Assembly: GCF_016522065.1 (NCBI RefSeq)
Contig: NZ_JAEHFV010000008.1
Coordinates: 1-64,000 of the forward strand
DNA length: 64,000 nucleotides
Origin: Flavobacterium agrisoli
Lineage (GTDB): Bacteria; Bacteroidota; Bacteroidia; Flavobacteriales; Flavobacteriaceae
Reading direction: 5' to 3'
Of this stretch, positions 35,301 through 43,781 are shown piece after piece. The position numbers were made by a program, and so were the translations under genes. Numbering within the stretch: position 1 is the stretch's first letter; every line of letters begins with the position of its first letter. The notes beneath the pieces are model-generated. The model was not told where the DNA came from and searched no databases. It worked only from the letters and a program-made list of their open reading frames with translations.

Positions 35301-35545
35301 CAACTTCAATTTCAGATGTAGCTTTCCCTATTTTTGATGAGAAACATTTGGTAGAATCGGAGAAAGAATACCCAGTTTCGTTTAACGGAAAAATGCGTTT
35401 CACTATCAAGTTACCTTTGGATTTGACAAAAGAGCAAATTGAAGAAATCGTGATGAAAGACGAAAGAACCCAAAAACAATTAGATGGTAGAACGCCAAAT
35501 AAAGTGATAATCGTTCCAGGAAAAATCATCAATTTGGTAGGATAG
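32396..35545 (+). CDS. leuS: Leucyl-tRNA synthetase
   Basis: A 1049-residue class I synthetase: HIGH-type motif FPYPSGAGLHVGHPLGY (42-58), editing domain with FTTRPDTIFGAT and GTGAVMAVPCGDERD, and KMSKSKYNVVTPD (near 822). The two extra segments before CP1 are common in Bacteroidota LeuRS. Between FVYR (666) and DVFFVNASDEL (from 780) there are about 110 residues where relatives that I recall have about 20-30. The DNA for this part (34395-34730) is clearly more AT-rich and uses AGA for Arg where the flanks use CGT. The reading frame is intact. The gene has its own -7 promoter element and a terminator at 35609. Confidence 0.95.
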   Translation: MKYNPNEIEAKWQKYWADNKTFAAENNSDKPKYYVLDMFPYPSGAGLHVGHPLGYIASDVYSRFKRHQGFNVLHPMGYDSFGLPAEQYAIQTGQRPEDTTRVNIDGGFDKEGNQIAGYRKQLDKIGFSFDWDREVRTSNPDYYKHTQWIFIQLFNSWYNKNSDKAEDISTLVAVFEKEGNATVNAVCDDNIAAFSASEWNAFSKDEQEKILLQYRLTYLAETEVNWCPGLGTVLANDEIVNGVSERGGFPVVRKKMTQWSMRISAYAERLLQGLNDIDWSESIKESQRNWIGKSVGAMVTFSLVPSAHSSEPKAIQVFTTRPDTIFGATFMTLAPEHELVAQITTPEQKAEVEAYIEKTAKRSERERMADVKTISGVFTGAYAEHPFTKEPIPVWIGDYVLAGYGTGAVMAVPCGDERDYAFANFFKGQNGMPTIKNIFDKDISEAAYGAKEGFQLVDSDFLNGLDYKKGTQKVIEELEKINQGFGKVNYRLRDAVFSRQRYWGEPFPVYYVNGLPKMIDAQHLPIILPEVEKYLPTEDGLPPLGNASVWAWDSVNNKVVSSSAVDNQTIFPLELNTMPGWAGSSWYWMRYMDAKNDGEFASEEALKYWESVDLYIGGSEHATGHLLYSRFWNKFLKDKGFAPTEEPFKKLINQGMILGTSAFVYRLNITSVSGGRDGFGNDTVGDGIYGKSFFVSLKYYKEFNRLKDLYYSSKEYFDFIKNGGDVNSEFKISLKRGREVFVFNAENEILKQLSDFLFDKTTSSTSEITIYEQSFNKLHTDVFFVNASDELDTDKFKAWREDYANAEFILENGKYIVGREVEKMSKSKYNVVTPDAICAEYGADTLRLYEMFLGPLEQAKPWNTAGISGVFGFLKKLWRLYFDENNGLIVNNDEPTKDNLKSLHKTIKKVTEDIENFSFNTSVSQFMICVNELSSQNCHSRAILEPLAIVISPYAPHIAEELWQALGNTTSISDVAFPIFDEKHLVESEKEYPVSFNGKMRFTIKLPLDLTKEQIEEIVMKDERTQKQLDGRTPNKVIIVPGKIINLVG

Positions 35546-35608
35546 TTTTTTAATTGTAAATGGTGAGTTATCAATGGTTATTGCTAATAATCTAGTAACT
35601 ATTTTAAT

Positions 35609-35656
35609 AATCCAAATTTCAGTAACATGGTGTTTATTGGAATTTGGATTTTTTTT
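35609..35656 (+). terminator. Terminator after leuS
   Basis: Perfect 10-bp stem AATCCAAATT (35609-35618) with AATTTGGATT (35641-35650), 22-nt loop and a T-run. Confidence 0.75.
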
Positions 35657-35748
35657 GGGAATTATTTAACGAATGTCAAAATGATATTTATTGAAAATGG
35701 TTTGTAAATTGCTGTGTATTTGAAAATAGCAACAAAAAACAAAAAGAT

Positions 35749-36435
35749 ATGGGAAGTGGATATTTGATTTTAGCGGGCGCTATTATGCTCCTTAGCTGGC
35801 TGGTTAGTTCACGATTAAAAAGCAAGTTTGAGCATTACTCCAAACTGCACCTACAAAACAACATGAGCGGTGCCGAAATAGCTCAAAAAATGTTAAACGA
35901 TAACGGGATTTATGATGTACGCGTGATTTCGACTCCAGGTCGTTTAACCGATCATTATAATCCCATTGATAAAACGGTTAACCTAAGTGAAGCAGTTTTT
36001 CACGAGCGTAATGCGGCGGCGGCGGCTGTAGCGGCTCACGAATGTGGGCATGCTGTGCAACATGCTGTAGGCTATCAATGGTTGACGATGCGTTCTAAAT
36101 TGGTGCCTTTTGTAAACATCGCTTCTAGTTTTATGCAATGGATTTTATTGGCGGGAATCTTTTTAGTGAATACGTTTCCAGGATTGCTGTTATTCGGGAT
36201 TATCTTGTTTTCGGCAACCACAATTTTCTCTATTGTAACTTTACCTGTAGAATACGATGCGAGTAATCGTGCTTTGGCTTGGTTAAAAAACAAAAACATG
36301 CTAAATCCTGCCGAGTATGCCGGAGCAGCAGATTCGCTAAAATGGGCGGCTAGAACTTATGTTGTAGCAGCCATCGGATCAATAGGAACCTTGTTGTATT
36401 ACATTTCAATTTATATGGGAGGTAGAAGGGATTAA
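35749..36435 (+). CDS. YugP-type membrane zinc metallopeptidase
   Basis: A 228-residue protein of the Zn_peptidase_2 (YugP) family. N-terminal helix (GYLILAGAIMLLSWLVSS), zinc motif VAAHECGHAVQHA (HExxH-like HECGH) and a later VEYDASNRALAWL (third ligand region, D). Three membrane helices follow the catalytic part (about 125-145, 148-168, 205-220). Substrates are unknown. It is a single gene, ending at a bidirectional terminator. Confidence 0.9.
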   Translation: MGSGYLILAGAIMLLSWLVSSRLKSKFEHYSKLHLQNNMSGAEIAQKMLNDNGIYDVRVISTPGRLTDHYNPIDKTVNLSEAVFHERNAAAAAVAAHECGHAVQHAVGYQWLTMRSKLVPFVNIASSFMQWILLAGIFLVNTFPGLLLFGIILFSATTIFSIVTLPVEYDASNRALAWLKNKNMLNPAEYAGAADSLKWAARTYVVAAIGSIGTLLYYISIYMGGRRD

Positions 36436-36464
36436 AAAATCCATTTAGCGAAATGAACCCAAAC

Positions 36465-36495
36465 AAAAAAGCTGCAAGAAATTGCAGCTTTTTTT
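36465..36495. terminator. Bidirectional terminator between Zn-peptidase and hemD
   Basis: Perfect stem AAAAAAGCTGCA / TGCAGCTTTTTT (36465-36476 and 36483-36494) between convergent genes. Confidence 0.85.
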
Positions 36496-36511
36496 ATGGA
36501 GTATTATTTTT

Positions 36512-37261
36512 TTATTTGGATTTGTTTACCTCGGCAACGTATTTTTCTAAAGCCATTGTCATAGAGGGTGTTCCTGGTGTTGGTGCCATAATGTCTACTC
36601 GTAAACCATGTTCTAAAGCCTCTTTTTGTGTAGTGCTTCCAAAAACAGCAATGCGAGTATTGTTTTGTTTGAAGTCTGGGAAGTTTTTGTACAAGGATTT
36701 AATTCCGGTTGGACTAAAAAAAGCCAAAACATCATAATAAACATCAGCCAAATCAGACAAGTCGCTCATTACAGTACGGTAAAAAGTGGCTTGTGTCCAA
36801 TCTACTTTTAAACTATCTAATGTTATAGGAGCATCTGCATTTAATTGATCTGATGCGGGTAATAAAAACTTTTCGTCTTTGTATTTTTTGATTAGCGGAG
36901 ATAAATCGGCAAAATCTTTCGCGCCCACATAAATTTTACGCTTGCGGTATACAACATATTTTTGAAGGTAAAAAGCAACAGCTTCTGATTGGCAAAAATA
37001 TTTTAAAGTTTCAGGAATTTTATAACGCATTTCTTCGGCTACTCTAAAAAAATGATCAACCGAATTTCTACTGGTTAAAATGATGGCAGTAAAGTTGTTA
37101 AGGTCTATTTTTTGAAGACGAATTTCTTTGGCGCTAACTCCTTCAACATGGATAAAAGGTCTGAAATCAATTTTTATCTTATGCTTTTGTTGCAGCTCAA
37201 AGTATGGAGAATTTTCTACTTTAGGTTCTGGCTGCGATACCAAAATTGTTTTCACTTTCAT
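36512..37261 (-). CDS. hemD: Uroporphyrinogen-III synthase
   Basis: A 249-residue protein of the HemD two-domain fold. Recognisable stretches are ILTSRNSVDHFFRVAEEM, VYVGAKDFADLSPLI (written here as YVGAKDFADL), DVLAFFSPTGIKSLYKNFPD and VFGSTTQKEALEHGLRVDIMA. It closes hydroxymethylbilane to uroporphyrinogen III in haem synthesis. HemD is poorly conserved overall; the PT/S-G and STT stretches and the DUF4271 neighbour (a standard Bacteroidota pair) support the call. Confidence 0.85.
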   Translation of the reverse strand: MKVKTILVSQPEPKVENSPYFELQQKHKIKIDFRPFIHVEGVSAKEIRLQKIDLNNFTAIILTSRNSVDHFFRVAEEMRYKIPETLKYFCQSEAVAFYLQKYVVYRKRKIYVGAKDFADLSPLIKKYKDEKFLLPASDQLNADAPITLDSLKVDWTQATFYRTVMSDLSDLADVYYDVLAFFSPTGIKSLYKNFPDFKQNNTRIAVFGSTTQKEALEHGLRVDIMAPTPGTPSMTMALEKYVAEVNKSK

Positions 37262-37274
37262 ATTATAATACTTT

Positions 37275-37943
37275 CTAAATATTTCCTTTTGTAAACAAAT
37301 AATACATGAAATAATATGGGGCTATTTCAAGTGCGCAAAGATACAAAATAAAATAAAACAACTTGCCGATAATTACATTTTGATAGTTTTTAATCGAAAT
37401 TATGTAAGATGCAATGCTAATTGTCAGGGCAACCCCCATAATTATTAGGGGTACACTTCTCGAAATGTCGTTATAATAGAACAAGATGGCATTAATGGGG
37501 AGGAGTAAAATTCCTATATATGTTCGGTAGGTGATTTTTTGAAGGTTAAATTGTTCCGAAAATTCTTCTATATTGAAGGAGGTGGCGATGATTTTTTCGA
37601 CCAAATATTTCGAGCCAATAAAGAAAAACAAGAACGTAATGATTTGAATATAAAGCAACCAATCGGTTTTAGAAGCGTATCCAAAAAGGTTTAAGGTCAA
37701 CAAAATGAAAAAAGCAAAGGAAATTACCTGAACTAAGAATAATCCGGCGGTAAAAAAAGTTCTAAGATGACTACTTTCGCGGTAAATTTTGGCGTATTTG
37801 TCTGAAAATAAGAGCTTCGAAAAATCATGAAAACGATTTTCGTACATCGATTTGGTTAGGGCAATTATCATAAAAGCAATCACGAACAAAACAGTTGCCC
37901 AGTCTTTGTTTTCGGTAATGCGTAATTGAAGTTCTTCCATCAT
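37275..37943 (-). CDS. DUF4271 membrane protein
   Basis: A 222-residue integral membrane protein with about six helices (WATVLFVIAFMIIALT at the N-terminus; hydrophobic C-terminus KLFYFILYLCALEIAPYYFMYYL). DUF4271 is a Bacteroidota family typically located just before hemD. A role in haem or respiratory-chain assembly is suggested by context only. Confidence 0.8.
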   Translation of the reverse strand: MMEELQLRITENKDWATVLFVIAFMIIALTKSMYENRFHDFSKLLFSDKYAKIYRESSHLRTFFTAGLFLVQVISFAFFILLTLNLFGYASKTDWLLYIQIITFLFFFIGSKYLVEKIIATSFNIEEFSEQFNLQKITYRTYIGILLLPINAILFYYNDISRSVPLIIMGVALTISIASYIISIKNYQNVIIGKLFYFILYLCALEIAPYYFMYYLFTKGNI

Positions 37944-38020
37944 AGTAGCGCAAAATTAGTAATTTTTTGTATCAAAGCTTTTATTATAACTTTATTATGA
38001 ATCAAATGTTTTAAAAAGTT

Positions 38021-38028
38021 TATTTTTG
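38021..38028 (+). promoter_or_regulatory. -7 promoter element TATTTTTG for DPM synthase
   Basis: An exact TAnnTTTG match 21 nt before ATG 38049. It lies upstream of the expected transcription start, so the start at 38031 (an alternative non-ATG codon) can be set aside. Confidence 0.5.
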
Positions 38029-38048
38029 CCTTGCAATTACTCCAAAAT

Positions 38049-38774
38049 ATGAATGATTCGGTAGTTATAATTCCAACCTACAACGAAATTGAAAACATAG
38101 AGCGTATTATCAGAGCGGTTTTGTCGCAGCACAAACCTTTTCACGTTTTAATAGTCGATGATAATTCGCCTGATCATACCGCTAAAAAAGTGGTGCAACT
38201 ACAAGACGAATTTCAGGGGAGATTGTTTTTAGAAAACCGCACCAAAAAAGCAGGATTAGGTACGGCTTACGTGCATGGTTTTAAATGGGCCTTGCAACGT
38301 CATTATGATTTTATCTTTGAAATGGATGCCGATTTTTCGCACAATCCCAATGATTTAGAAAAGTTATACGATGCCTGTCATTTTGGAGGTGCCGACTTGG
38401 CTATTGGGTCGCGTTATGTTACCGGTGTAAATGTCGTAAACTGGCCATTAAGTAGGGTCTTGATGTCTTATTTTGCTTCGGTTTATGTAAAGTTTATAAC
38501 CGGAATGCAAATTCACGATGCTACTGCCGGATTTGTGTGTTACAAACGCAAAGTGCTGGAAGTTATTGATTTGGATAAAATTAAATTTGTGGGCTATGCT
38601 TTTCAAATTGAAATGAAATACAGAACTTTTTGCAAAAAGTTTGAAATTGCCGAAGTGCCTATTATCTTTACCGATCGAACCAAAGGAGTTTCAAAAATGA
38701 GCAATGCCATTATAAAAGAAGCAATTTTTGGCGTAATTTCACTTCGAATTAAAAAAGTTTTCAATTCTTTATAA
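38049..38774 (+). CDS. Polyprenol monophosphomannose synthase-like GT2
   Basis: A 241-residue glycosyltransferase family 2 protein: IIPTYNEIENI, HVLIVDDNSPDHTA, FEMDADFSHNP (DxD), GADLAIGSRYVTG and GFVCYKRKVLE are those of polyprenol-phosphate mannose synthases. It would transfer mannose from GDP-mannose to a polyprenol phosphate for cell-surface glycosylation. The C-terminus has no membrane helices, so it is the soluble bacterial form. pyrC follows 9 nt after, DUF4296 is next, so the three are probably one transcript. Confidence 0.87.
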   Translation: MNDSVVIIPTYNEIENIERIIRAVLSQHKPFHVLIVDDNSPDHTAKKVVQLQDEFQGRLFLENRTKKAGLGTAYVHGFKWALQRHYDFIFEMDADFSHNPNDLEKLYDACHFGGADLAIGSRYVTGVNVVNWPLSRVLMSYFASVYVKFITGMQIHDATAGFVCYKRKVLEVIDLDKIKFVGYAFQIEMKYRTFCKKFEIAEVPIIFTDRTKGVSKMSNAIIKEAIFGVISLRIKKVFNSL

Positions 38775-38783
38775 TCAAAACCA

Positions 38784-40124
38784 ATGAATAGGATATTAAT
38801 TAAGAACGCTAAAATTGTAAATGAAGGAGTCATTTTTGAAGGAGATTTGCTAATTGAAGATGAGGTAATTGTTGAAATTTCAGAAAGCATTAGTGCCAAA
38901 TCGTCGGAATGTACGATTATTGATGCAGAAGGAAATTATCTGATTCCAGGTGCTATTGACGACCAAGTGCATTTTAGAGAACCGGGTTTAACGCATAAAG
39001 GTGACATTGAAAGCGAATCCAAAGCGGCCGTTGCGGGCGGAATCACTTCGTTTATCGAGCAACCCAACACGGTTCCGAATGCGGTAACGCAAGAAATTTT
39101 AGAAGAAAAATACCAATTGGCTGCTCAAAAATCGTATGCCAATTATTCGTTTATGATGGGAGCCACCAACGATAACTTGGATGAGGTTTTAAAAACCAAC
39201 CCGAAAAATGTAGCGGGAATCAAAATATTTTTAGGTTCTTCAACCGGGAATATGTTGGTGGATAATGAAGCTACTCTTGAAAAAATATTTTCGAGCACCG
39301 ATATGTTAATTGCTGTTCACTGTGAAGACGAACAAACCATTAAAGATAATTTAGAAAAATACAAAGAAGAATACGGCGAAGACGTTCCGGTTACGGTGCA
39401 TCATTTAATTCGAAGTGCCGAAGCCTGTTATTTGTCTTCTTCAAAAGCGATTGCCTTGGCACAACGAACAGGAGCACGTTTGCACATTTTTCATTTGTCA
39501 ACTGCTCGCGAAATGGAATTGTTTACCAATAAAATTCCGTTAGAAGAAAAGAAAATTACTGCCGAGGTTTGTGTGCACCATTTGTGGTTTACAAACGAAG
39601 ATTATGCTACAAAAGGTAATTTTATCAAATGGAATCCAGCGGTTAAAACAACCGAAGATCGCGATGCTTTATGGCAAGCTTTGTTAGACGATCGAATTGA
39701 TGTTATTGCCACCGATCATGCGCCGCACACCAAAGAAGAAAAGAAACAAAAATACTTGCAAGCCCCTTCGGGAGGCCCTTTGGTACAACATGCCGTAGTG
39801 GCTATGTTTGAAGCGTATCACAAAGGGAAAATCAGCATTGAAAAAATTGTGGAGAAAATGGCGCATAATCCTGCTAAAATCTTCAAAATTGAAAAAAGAG
39901 GTTTTATTAAAGTGGGGTATTATGCCGATTTGGTTTTAATTAATACTGGAATGCCATGGGGTGTAAAACCCGAAAATATTTTGGCAAAATGCGGTTGGTC
40001 TCCTTTTGAAGGTTATACTTTTAAATCGAGAATAACCCATACTTTTGTAAACGGAAAGTTGGTTTATAATGCCTTTAAAGTAAAAGATATACGTGCCGGA
40101 AAACGCTTGTTGTTTGATAGATAA
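38784..40124 (+). CDS. pyrC: Dihydroorotase
   Basis: A 446-residue amidohydrolase. Metal motifs: IDDQVHFREPGLTHKGDIES (HxR), FLGSSTGNML (Lys ligand KIF in AGIKIFLG), CEDEQTI, LHIFHLSTARE, and DVIATDHAPHTKEEK (final Asp). The FREPG stretch is typical of class I dihydroorotases. It closes carbamoyl-aspartate to dihydroorotate in pyrimidine synthesis. Its stop overlaps the ATG of the DUF4296 gene (TAATG). Confidence 0.93.
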   Translation: MNRILIKNAKIVNEGVIFEGDLLIEDEVIVEISESISAKSSECTIIDAEGNYLIPGAIDDQVHFREPGLTHKGDIESESKAAVAGGITSFIEQPNTVPNAVTQEILEEKYQLAAQKSYANYSFMMGATNDNLDEVLKTNPKNVAGIKIFLGSSTGNMLVDNEATLEKIFSSTDMLIAVHCEDEQTIKDNLEKYKEEYGEDVPVTVHHLIRSAEACYLSSSKAIALAQRTGARLHIFHLSTAREMELFTNKIPLEEKKITAEVCVHHLWFTNEDYATKGNFIKWNPAVKTTEDRDALWQALLDDRIDVIATDHAPHTKEEKKQKYLQAPSGGPLVQHAVVAMFEAYHKGKISIEKIVEKMAHNPAKIFKIEKRGFIKVGYYADLVLINTGMPWGVKPENILAKCGWSPFEGYTFKSRITHTFVNGKLVYNAFKVKDIRAGKRLLFDR

Positions 40125-40621
40125 TGGTTAAGATGCGGAATTTTATTATACTAGCTTTAGTACTAACGGCATTGGTAAGTTGCAAAGAGGAAGTGGTGTC
40201 TAAACCCGACAAACTCATTGACAAGGAAACCATGACCAATATTTTGTATGATATGGCCTTGTTAGAAGCAATTAAATATCAATATCCGTTTGTGGTCGAC
40301 TCTAACGAAGTTAATGCGCCCAAGTACATCTACAAAAAATACAAAATTGATAGTTTGCAATTTGCGCAAAATAACTTGTATTATGCTTCGCATTTTAATG
40401 AATATAAAGAAATGTTTGCTGAAATTGAAAGCAGAATAAAAGAGCAAGATTCGGTATTGACCAAAAAAATAAGCAAAAAAAACAAATCCAATCCTAAAAC
40501 CACATCCGAACCTACTACAGAAAAAGTGACAGAAAGTGTAATTATACCTAAAAAAGTAGATGTGGATTCGGTAAAACGCAGTATTCGCCAAAATCGCGAA
40601 AAATTACCTTCTATTGAATAA
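40124..40621 (+). CDS. DUF4296 lipoprotein
   Basis: A 165-residue protein with a lipoprotein signal (MRNFIILALVLTALVSC, lipobox LVSC) and the DUF4296 core KPDKLIDKETMTNILYDMALLEAIK. The C-terminus is Lys/Ser/Thr/Glu-rich and probably disordered. An alternative start four residues later (MRNF, 40133) is equally likely. It overlaps the convergent epimerase gene by 11 bp. The family function is unknown. Confidence 0.83.
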   Translation: MVKMRNFIILALVLTALVSCKEEVVSKPDKLIDKETMTNILYDMALLEAIKYQYPFVVDSNEVNAPKYIYKKYKIDSLQFAQNNLYYASHFNEYKEMFAEIESRIKEQDSVLTKKISKKNKSNPKTTSEPTTEKVTESVIIPKKVDVDSVKRSIRQNREKLPSIE

Positions 40622-41606
40622 CGTTCGTTTGAATGTAATTCGTAACGTTTGTAAAAGTATAATCCAATCGCGTTTTTATCTTCTCATTTGAGAAGGTGTT
40701 TTTAGAAGAAGAAGCCTTAGCAGTAGCCTTACTTATTTGGCGTTTTTTATTTAAAATCTTCGAAAGCAACCAATCAATTCGCCAAATAATATTCATTAAA
40801 CTAGGATCTGCATGTATGCGAGGTTTTTTTACCTTTAACGCAGAGGCAATTGCATCAAAAATAGTTTTAAAAGGGTAGTTGTTTTCAATTAATGTAAAAC
40901 GTTCGTTTTTAATTTCGCTATTCATTAGCATTATGGCAATATTGGCCACATCATCAACGACCACGCAACCTGTACTTCCCATAGTGTAAAATGAAAGCCC
41001 TTTGGCTACTTTATGGTAAATTCCAGCGCTTCCATCTGTAATTGTTTTGATAAAAGGGCCGAAAATCAATCCGGGATTTACGACCACAACATCAAGACCT
41101 TCTTGTTGTCCGCGCCAAACTTCCATTTCGGCTCCGTATTTTGAAATGGCATAATCCGAATGCGGTTTTTCGGGATTCCATTCGGTTGTTTCAGAAATGG
41201 TGTTTTCGTGTGGGGCTTTATCACCTAAGGCAGCAATAGAGCTAATGTAGCATAATTTGTTGACGTTTTTAGACAAGCAAAAATTTACAATGTTTGCAGT
41301 GCCTTCAATGTTGGTTTTTCGAATTTGTTCTTCGTCCTGCGGATCATACGAAATAAAAGCAGCACAATGATAAACCAAATCCACATTTTCAAAGGCTATT
41401 TCTAACAACGGAATGTCTAAAATATCGGCTTCGAGCCAATCTATTTGGGTAAAAAGTGCGCTTTTTTGGTAATAATCAAAATAGGCTCTGGTTTTATCAA
41501 TTGAGGAAGTAGTTCGGTAAATGGCACGTACGCGGTTGCCTTTTTCAATCAATTGCAAGGCGATGTGTGCGCCCACTAAACCGGTAGCTCCTGTAATTAA
41601 TATCAT
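40611..41606 (-). CDS. NAD-dependent epimerase/dehydratase (extended SDR)
   Basis: A 331-residue Rossmann protein: ITGATGLVGAHIALQLI (GxxGxxG, NAD or NADP site), YHCAAFISYDPQD, CYISSIAAL (Ser), and YAISKYGAE (YxxxK, catalytic Tyr/Lys). It belongs to the extended SDR group related to dihydroflavonol-4-reductase and NAD-dependent epimerases. The substrate cannot be deduced. It diverges from tyrS and overlaps the convergent DUF4296 gene by 11 bp. Confidence 0.87.
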   Translation of the reverse strand: MILITGATGLVGAHIALQLIEKGNRVRAIYRTTSSIDKTRAYFDYYQKSALFTQIDWLEADILDIPLLEIAFENVDLVYHCAAFISYDPQDEEQIRKTNIEGTANIVNFCLSKNVNKLCYISSIAALGDKAPHENTISETTEWNPEKPHSDYAISKYGAEMEVWRGQQEGLDVVVVNPGLIFGPFIKTITDGSAGIYHKVAKGLSFYTMGSTGCVVVDDVANIAIMLMNSEIKNERFTLIENNYPFKTIFDAIASALKVKKPRIHADPSLMNIIWRIDWLLSKILNKKRQISKATAKASSSKNTFSNEKIKTRLDYTFTNVTNYIQTNVIQ

Positions 41607-41671
41607 TTCGTAAAGATAAGCAGTTTGATGGATTTTTAAAGGGATAGATTTTCAAATTATGCAATTAAAAC

Positions 41672-41679
41672 TATCTTTG
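41672..41679 (+). promoter_or_regulatory. -7 promoter element TATCTTTG for tyrS
   Basis: An exact TAnnTTTG match only 16 nt before the tyrS ATG, implying a very short leader of about 10 nt. Confidence 0.55.
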
Positions 41680-41695
41680 TGCAAATTAAAAAAAA

Positions 41696-42994
41696 ATGAA
41701 GAATTTAGTTGCAGAATTACAGTGGAGAGGACTTGTTCATGACATGATGCCTGGAACCGAGGAACAACTTTTAAAAGAAATGACACCCACCTATATTGGG
41801 TTTGATCCTACTTCAGATTCTTTGCATATTGGAAGTTTAGTGCCTATCATATTATTGGTTCATCTTAAAAATTTCGGACACAAACCCATTGCTTTAGTGG
41901 GTGGTGCTACCGGGATGATTGGAGACCCGTCTGGTAAATCAGATGAAAGAAACTTGTTGGACGAAGCGACTTTAAATAAAAACGTAGAAGGAATTAAAGG
42001 GGTTTTATCGCGTTTCTTGGATTTTAATTCAACAGAAGTTAATGCGCCTGTTTTGGTAAACAATTACGATTGGATGAAAGCTTTTTCGTTCATTGATTTT
42101 GCGCGCGAGGTAGGAAAACGCATCACGGTAAATTATATGATGGCCAAAGATTCGGTAAAAAAACGTATTGCTGGAGAAGGAGAAGGGATGTCGTTTACCG
42201 AGTTTACGTACCAATTAATTCAAGGTTACGATTTTTATCATTTGCACAAAAATTACAATTGTTTGTTGCAAATGGGTGGCTCAGATCAATGGGGAAATAT
42301 TACTACAGGAACCGAATTGGTTCGTCGAATGAATGTAGGGGAAGAAGCCAAAGCCTACGCCATGACTTGTCCGTTAATTACCAAAGCGGATGGTTCTAAA
42401 TTTGGGAAATCAGAAGGGGGGAATGTTTGGTTAACTGCTGATAAAACTTCGGTTTATAAATTTTACCAGTTTTGGGTCAATACCACCGATGTTGATGCTG
42501 AAAAATACATCAAAATTTTCACCTTTTTAGACCAACAAACCATTGAAGATTTAATTGCCGAACACCATCAAGCGCCTCATTTAAGAGTGTTGCAAAAGCG
42601 TTTGGCCGAAGAATTAACTGTTTTTGTTCACAGTAAATCCGAATTGGAAAAAGCAATTCAAGCTTCGAATATTTTATTTGGGAATTCCAATGCAGCCGAT
42701 TTAAAACAATTGGATTCGGCTACTTTTTTAGAGGTTTTTGACGGTGTGCCGCAGGCCGAAATTGCCAAATCTGATTTGGAAAACGGATTGGATATTGTTT
42801 CCGTTTTAAATGAAAAAACAGGCTTTTTTAAATCGAATGGCGAGGCTAGGCGAGGCTTAACTGCAAATTCAATTTCGGTAAACCGTGAAAAAGTAAAAGA
42901 AGATTTTGTGCTAACACCAAACGATTTAATTAATAATGAATTTGTGTTGTTACAAAGCGGAAAGAAAAATTATTTTGTAGTGAGGGTTGTGTAA
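41696..42994 (+). CDS. tyrS: Tyrosyl-tRNA synthetase
   Basis: A 432-residue class I synthetase: [19 protein letters not shown] (HIGH-type), [28 protein letters not shown] and [12 protein letters not shown] (KMSKS-type). The C-terminal 70 residues are the S4 domain ([18 protein letters not shown]). It charges tRNA-Tyr. It is monocistronic, followed by a strong terminator. Confidence 0.96.
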   Translation: MKNLVAELQWRGLVHDMMPGTEEQLLKEMTPTYIGFDPTSDSLHIGSLVPIILLVHLKNFGHKPIALVGGATGMIGDPSGKSDERNLLDEATLNKNVEGIKGVLSRFLDFNSTEVNAPVLVNNYDWMKAFSFIDFAREVGKRITVNYMMAKDSVKKRIAGEGEGMSFTEFTYQLIQGYDFYHLHKNYNCLLQMGGSDQWGNITTGTELVRRMNVGEEAKAYAMTCPLITKADGSKFGKSEGGNVWLTADKTSVYKFYQFWVNTTDVDAEKYIKIFTFLDQQTIEDLIAEHHQAPHLRVLQKRLAEELTVFVHSKSELEKAIQASNILFGNSNAADLKQLDSATFLEVFDGVPQAEIAKSDLENGLDIVSVLNEKTGFFKSNGEARRGLTANSISVNREKVKEDFVLTPNDLINNEFVLLQSGKKNYFVVRVV

Positions 42995-43020
42995 GCTATT
43001 TTAAACTGAATTATTAAGAG

Positions 43021-43047
43021 AGACGTATTTTTGTACGTCTTTTTTTT
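43021..43047. terminator. Terminator after tyrS
   Basis: Perfect stem AGACGTA / TACGTCT followed by a run of T. It lies between tyrS and a convergent gene. Confidence 0.8.
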
Positions 43048-43738
43048 ATTCCTTAAAGTTTATTTCAGCTTTGTTAGAATAATAATAGCCTTCAAGGAAA
43101 TTGGGGTCTTTCAAAAAGGTATTAAGTTCTTCTGTTGTTAACCTGTCGGCAAATTCTTTTTTCAATAAAATTAATTCTATTTGAAGGGTGTAAAATAAGT
43201 TTTCTTCCAAGTAGTACTCTAAATCATCGGTTTTTGTATAGCGATTTTTATTCCAATAAATTTTCTGTTTAAATTCTTTCTTTTCTCTTGGTTTTAAGAC
43301 TAAAATGGAACTAAGTATGTCTTTATTTTTCTTTTTCCAAAAATATAAAGAATCATTTTCCCATTTTTTAAGGTTTGATTTAATAGAATCTTTGTTCATA
43401 AAATCATCTCTAATCGTTTCTTTTCTGTCTTTTGATTGGTAAGATTTTCTCCTCGATTTGATTACTTGTGAAGCATCAATTGGATTTTCATTTTGAAAAA
43501 GGCGGTAAGTAGTGGCATATGACATAGAACTACTAATACTAGGAAGAAACTTATTGGGATTTAAAAAAAAAGAAACTTCCTTTTCGGTTAAATTTTTTAT
43601 ATGATAACTTATTGTGAATTCTCTATCTAAAAATTCAGATGAATCTTTTGATGTTATGGAATCAATTTTTATTTCTAGAACGTTGTTTTGTGCAGAAAGC
43701 GAGAAAACAACTAATAGTAAAAAGTAATGAAATCGCAT
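43046..43738 (-). CDS. Secreted hypothetical protein
   Basis: A 230-residue protein with a signal peptide (MRFHYFLLLVVFSLSAQN) and no lipobox, so probably periplasmic. The rest is charged, with FTISYHIKNLTEKEVSFFLNP resembling a beta-sandwich accessory domain. It stands alone between tyrS and the LuxE-like gene. I do not recognise a family. Confidence 0.7.
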   Translation of the reverse strand: MRFHYFLLLVVFSLSAQNNVLEIKIDSITSKDSSEFLDREFTISYHIKNLTEKEVSFFLNPNKFLPSISSSMSYATTYRLFQNENPIDASQVIKSRRKSYQSKDRKETIRDDFMNKDSIKSNLKKWENDSLYFWKKKNKDILSSILVLKPREKKEFKQKIYWNKNRYTKTDDLEYYLEENLFYTLQIELILLKKEFADRLTTEELNTFLKDPNFLEGYYYSNKAEINFKE

Positions 43739-43781
43739 ATAAAGGGAGTTGACTTTTAGTTGCGAATTAAGTGAAAAATTT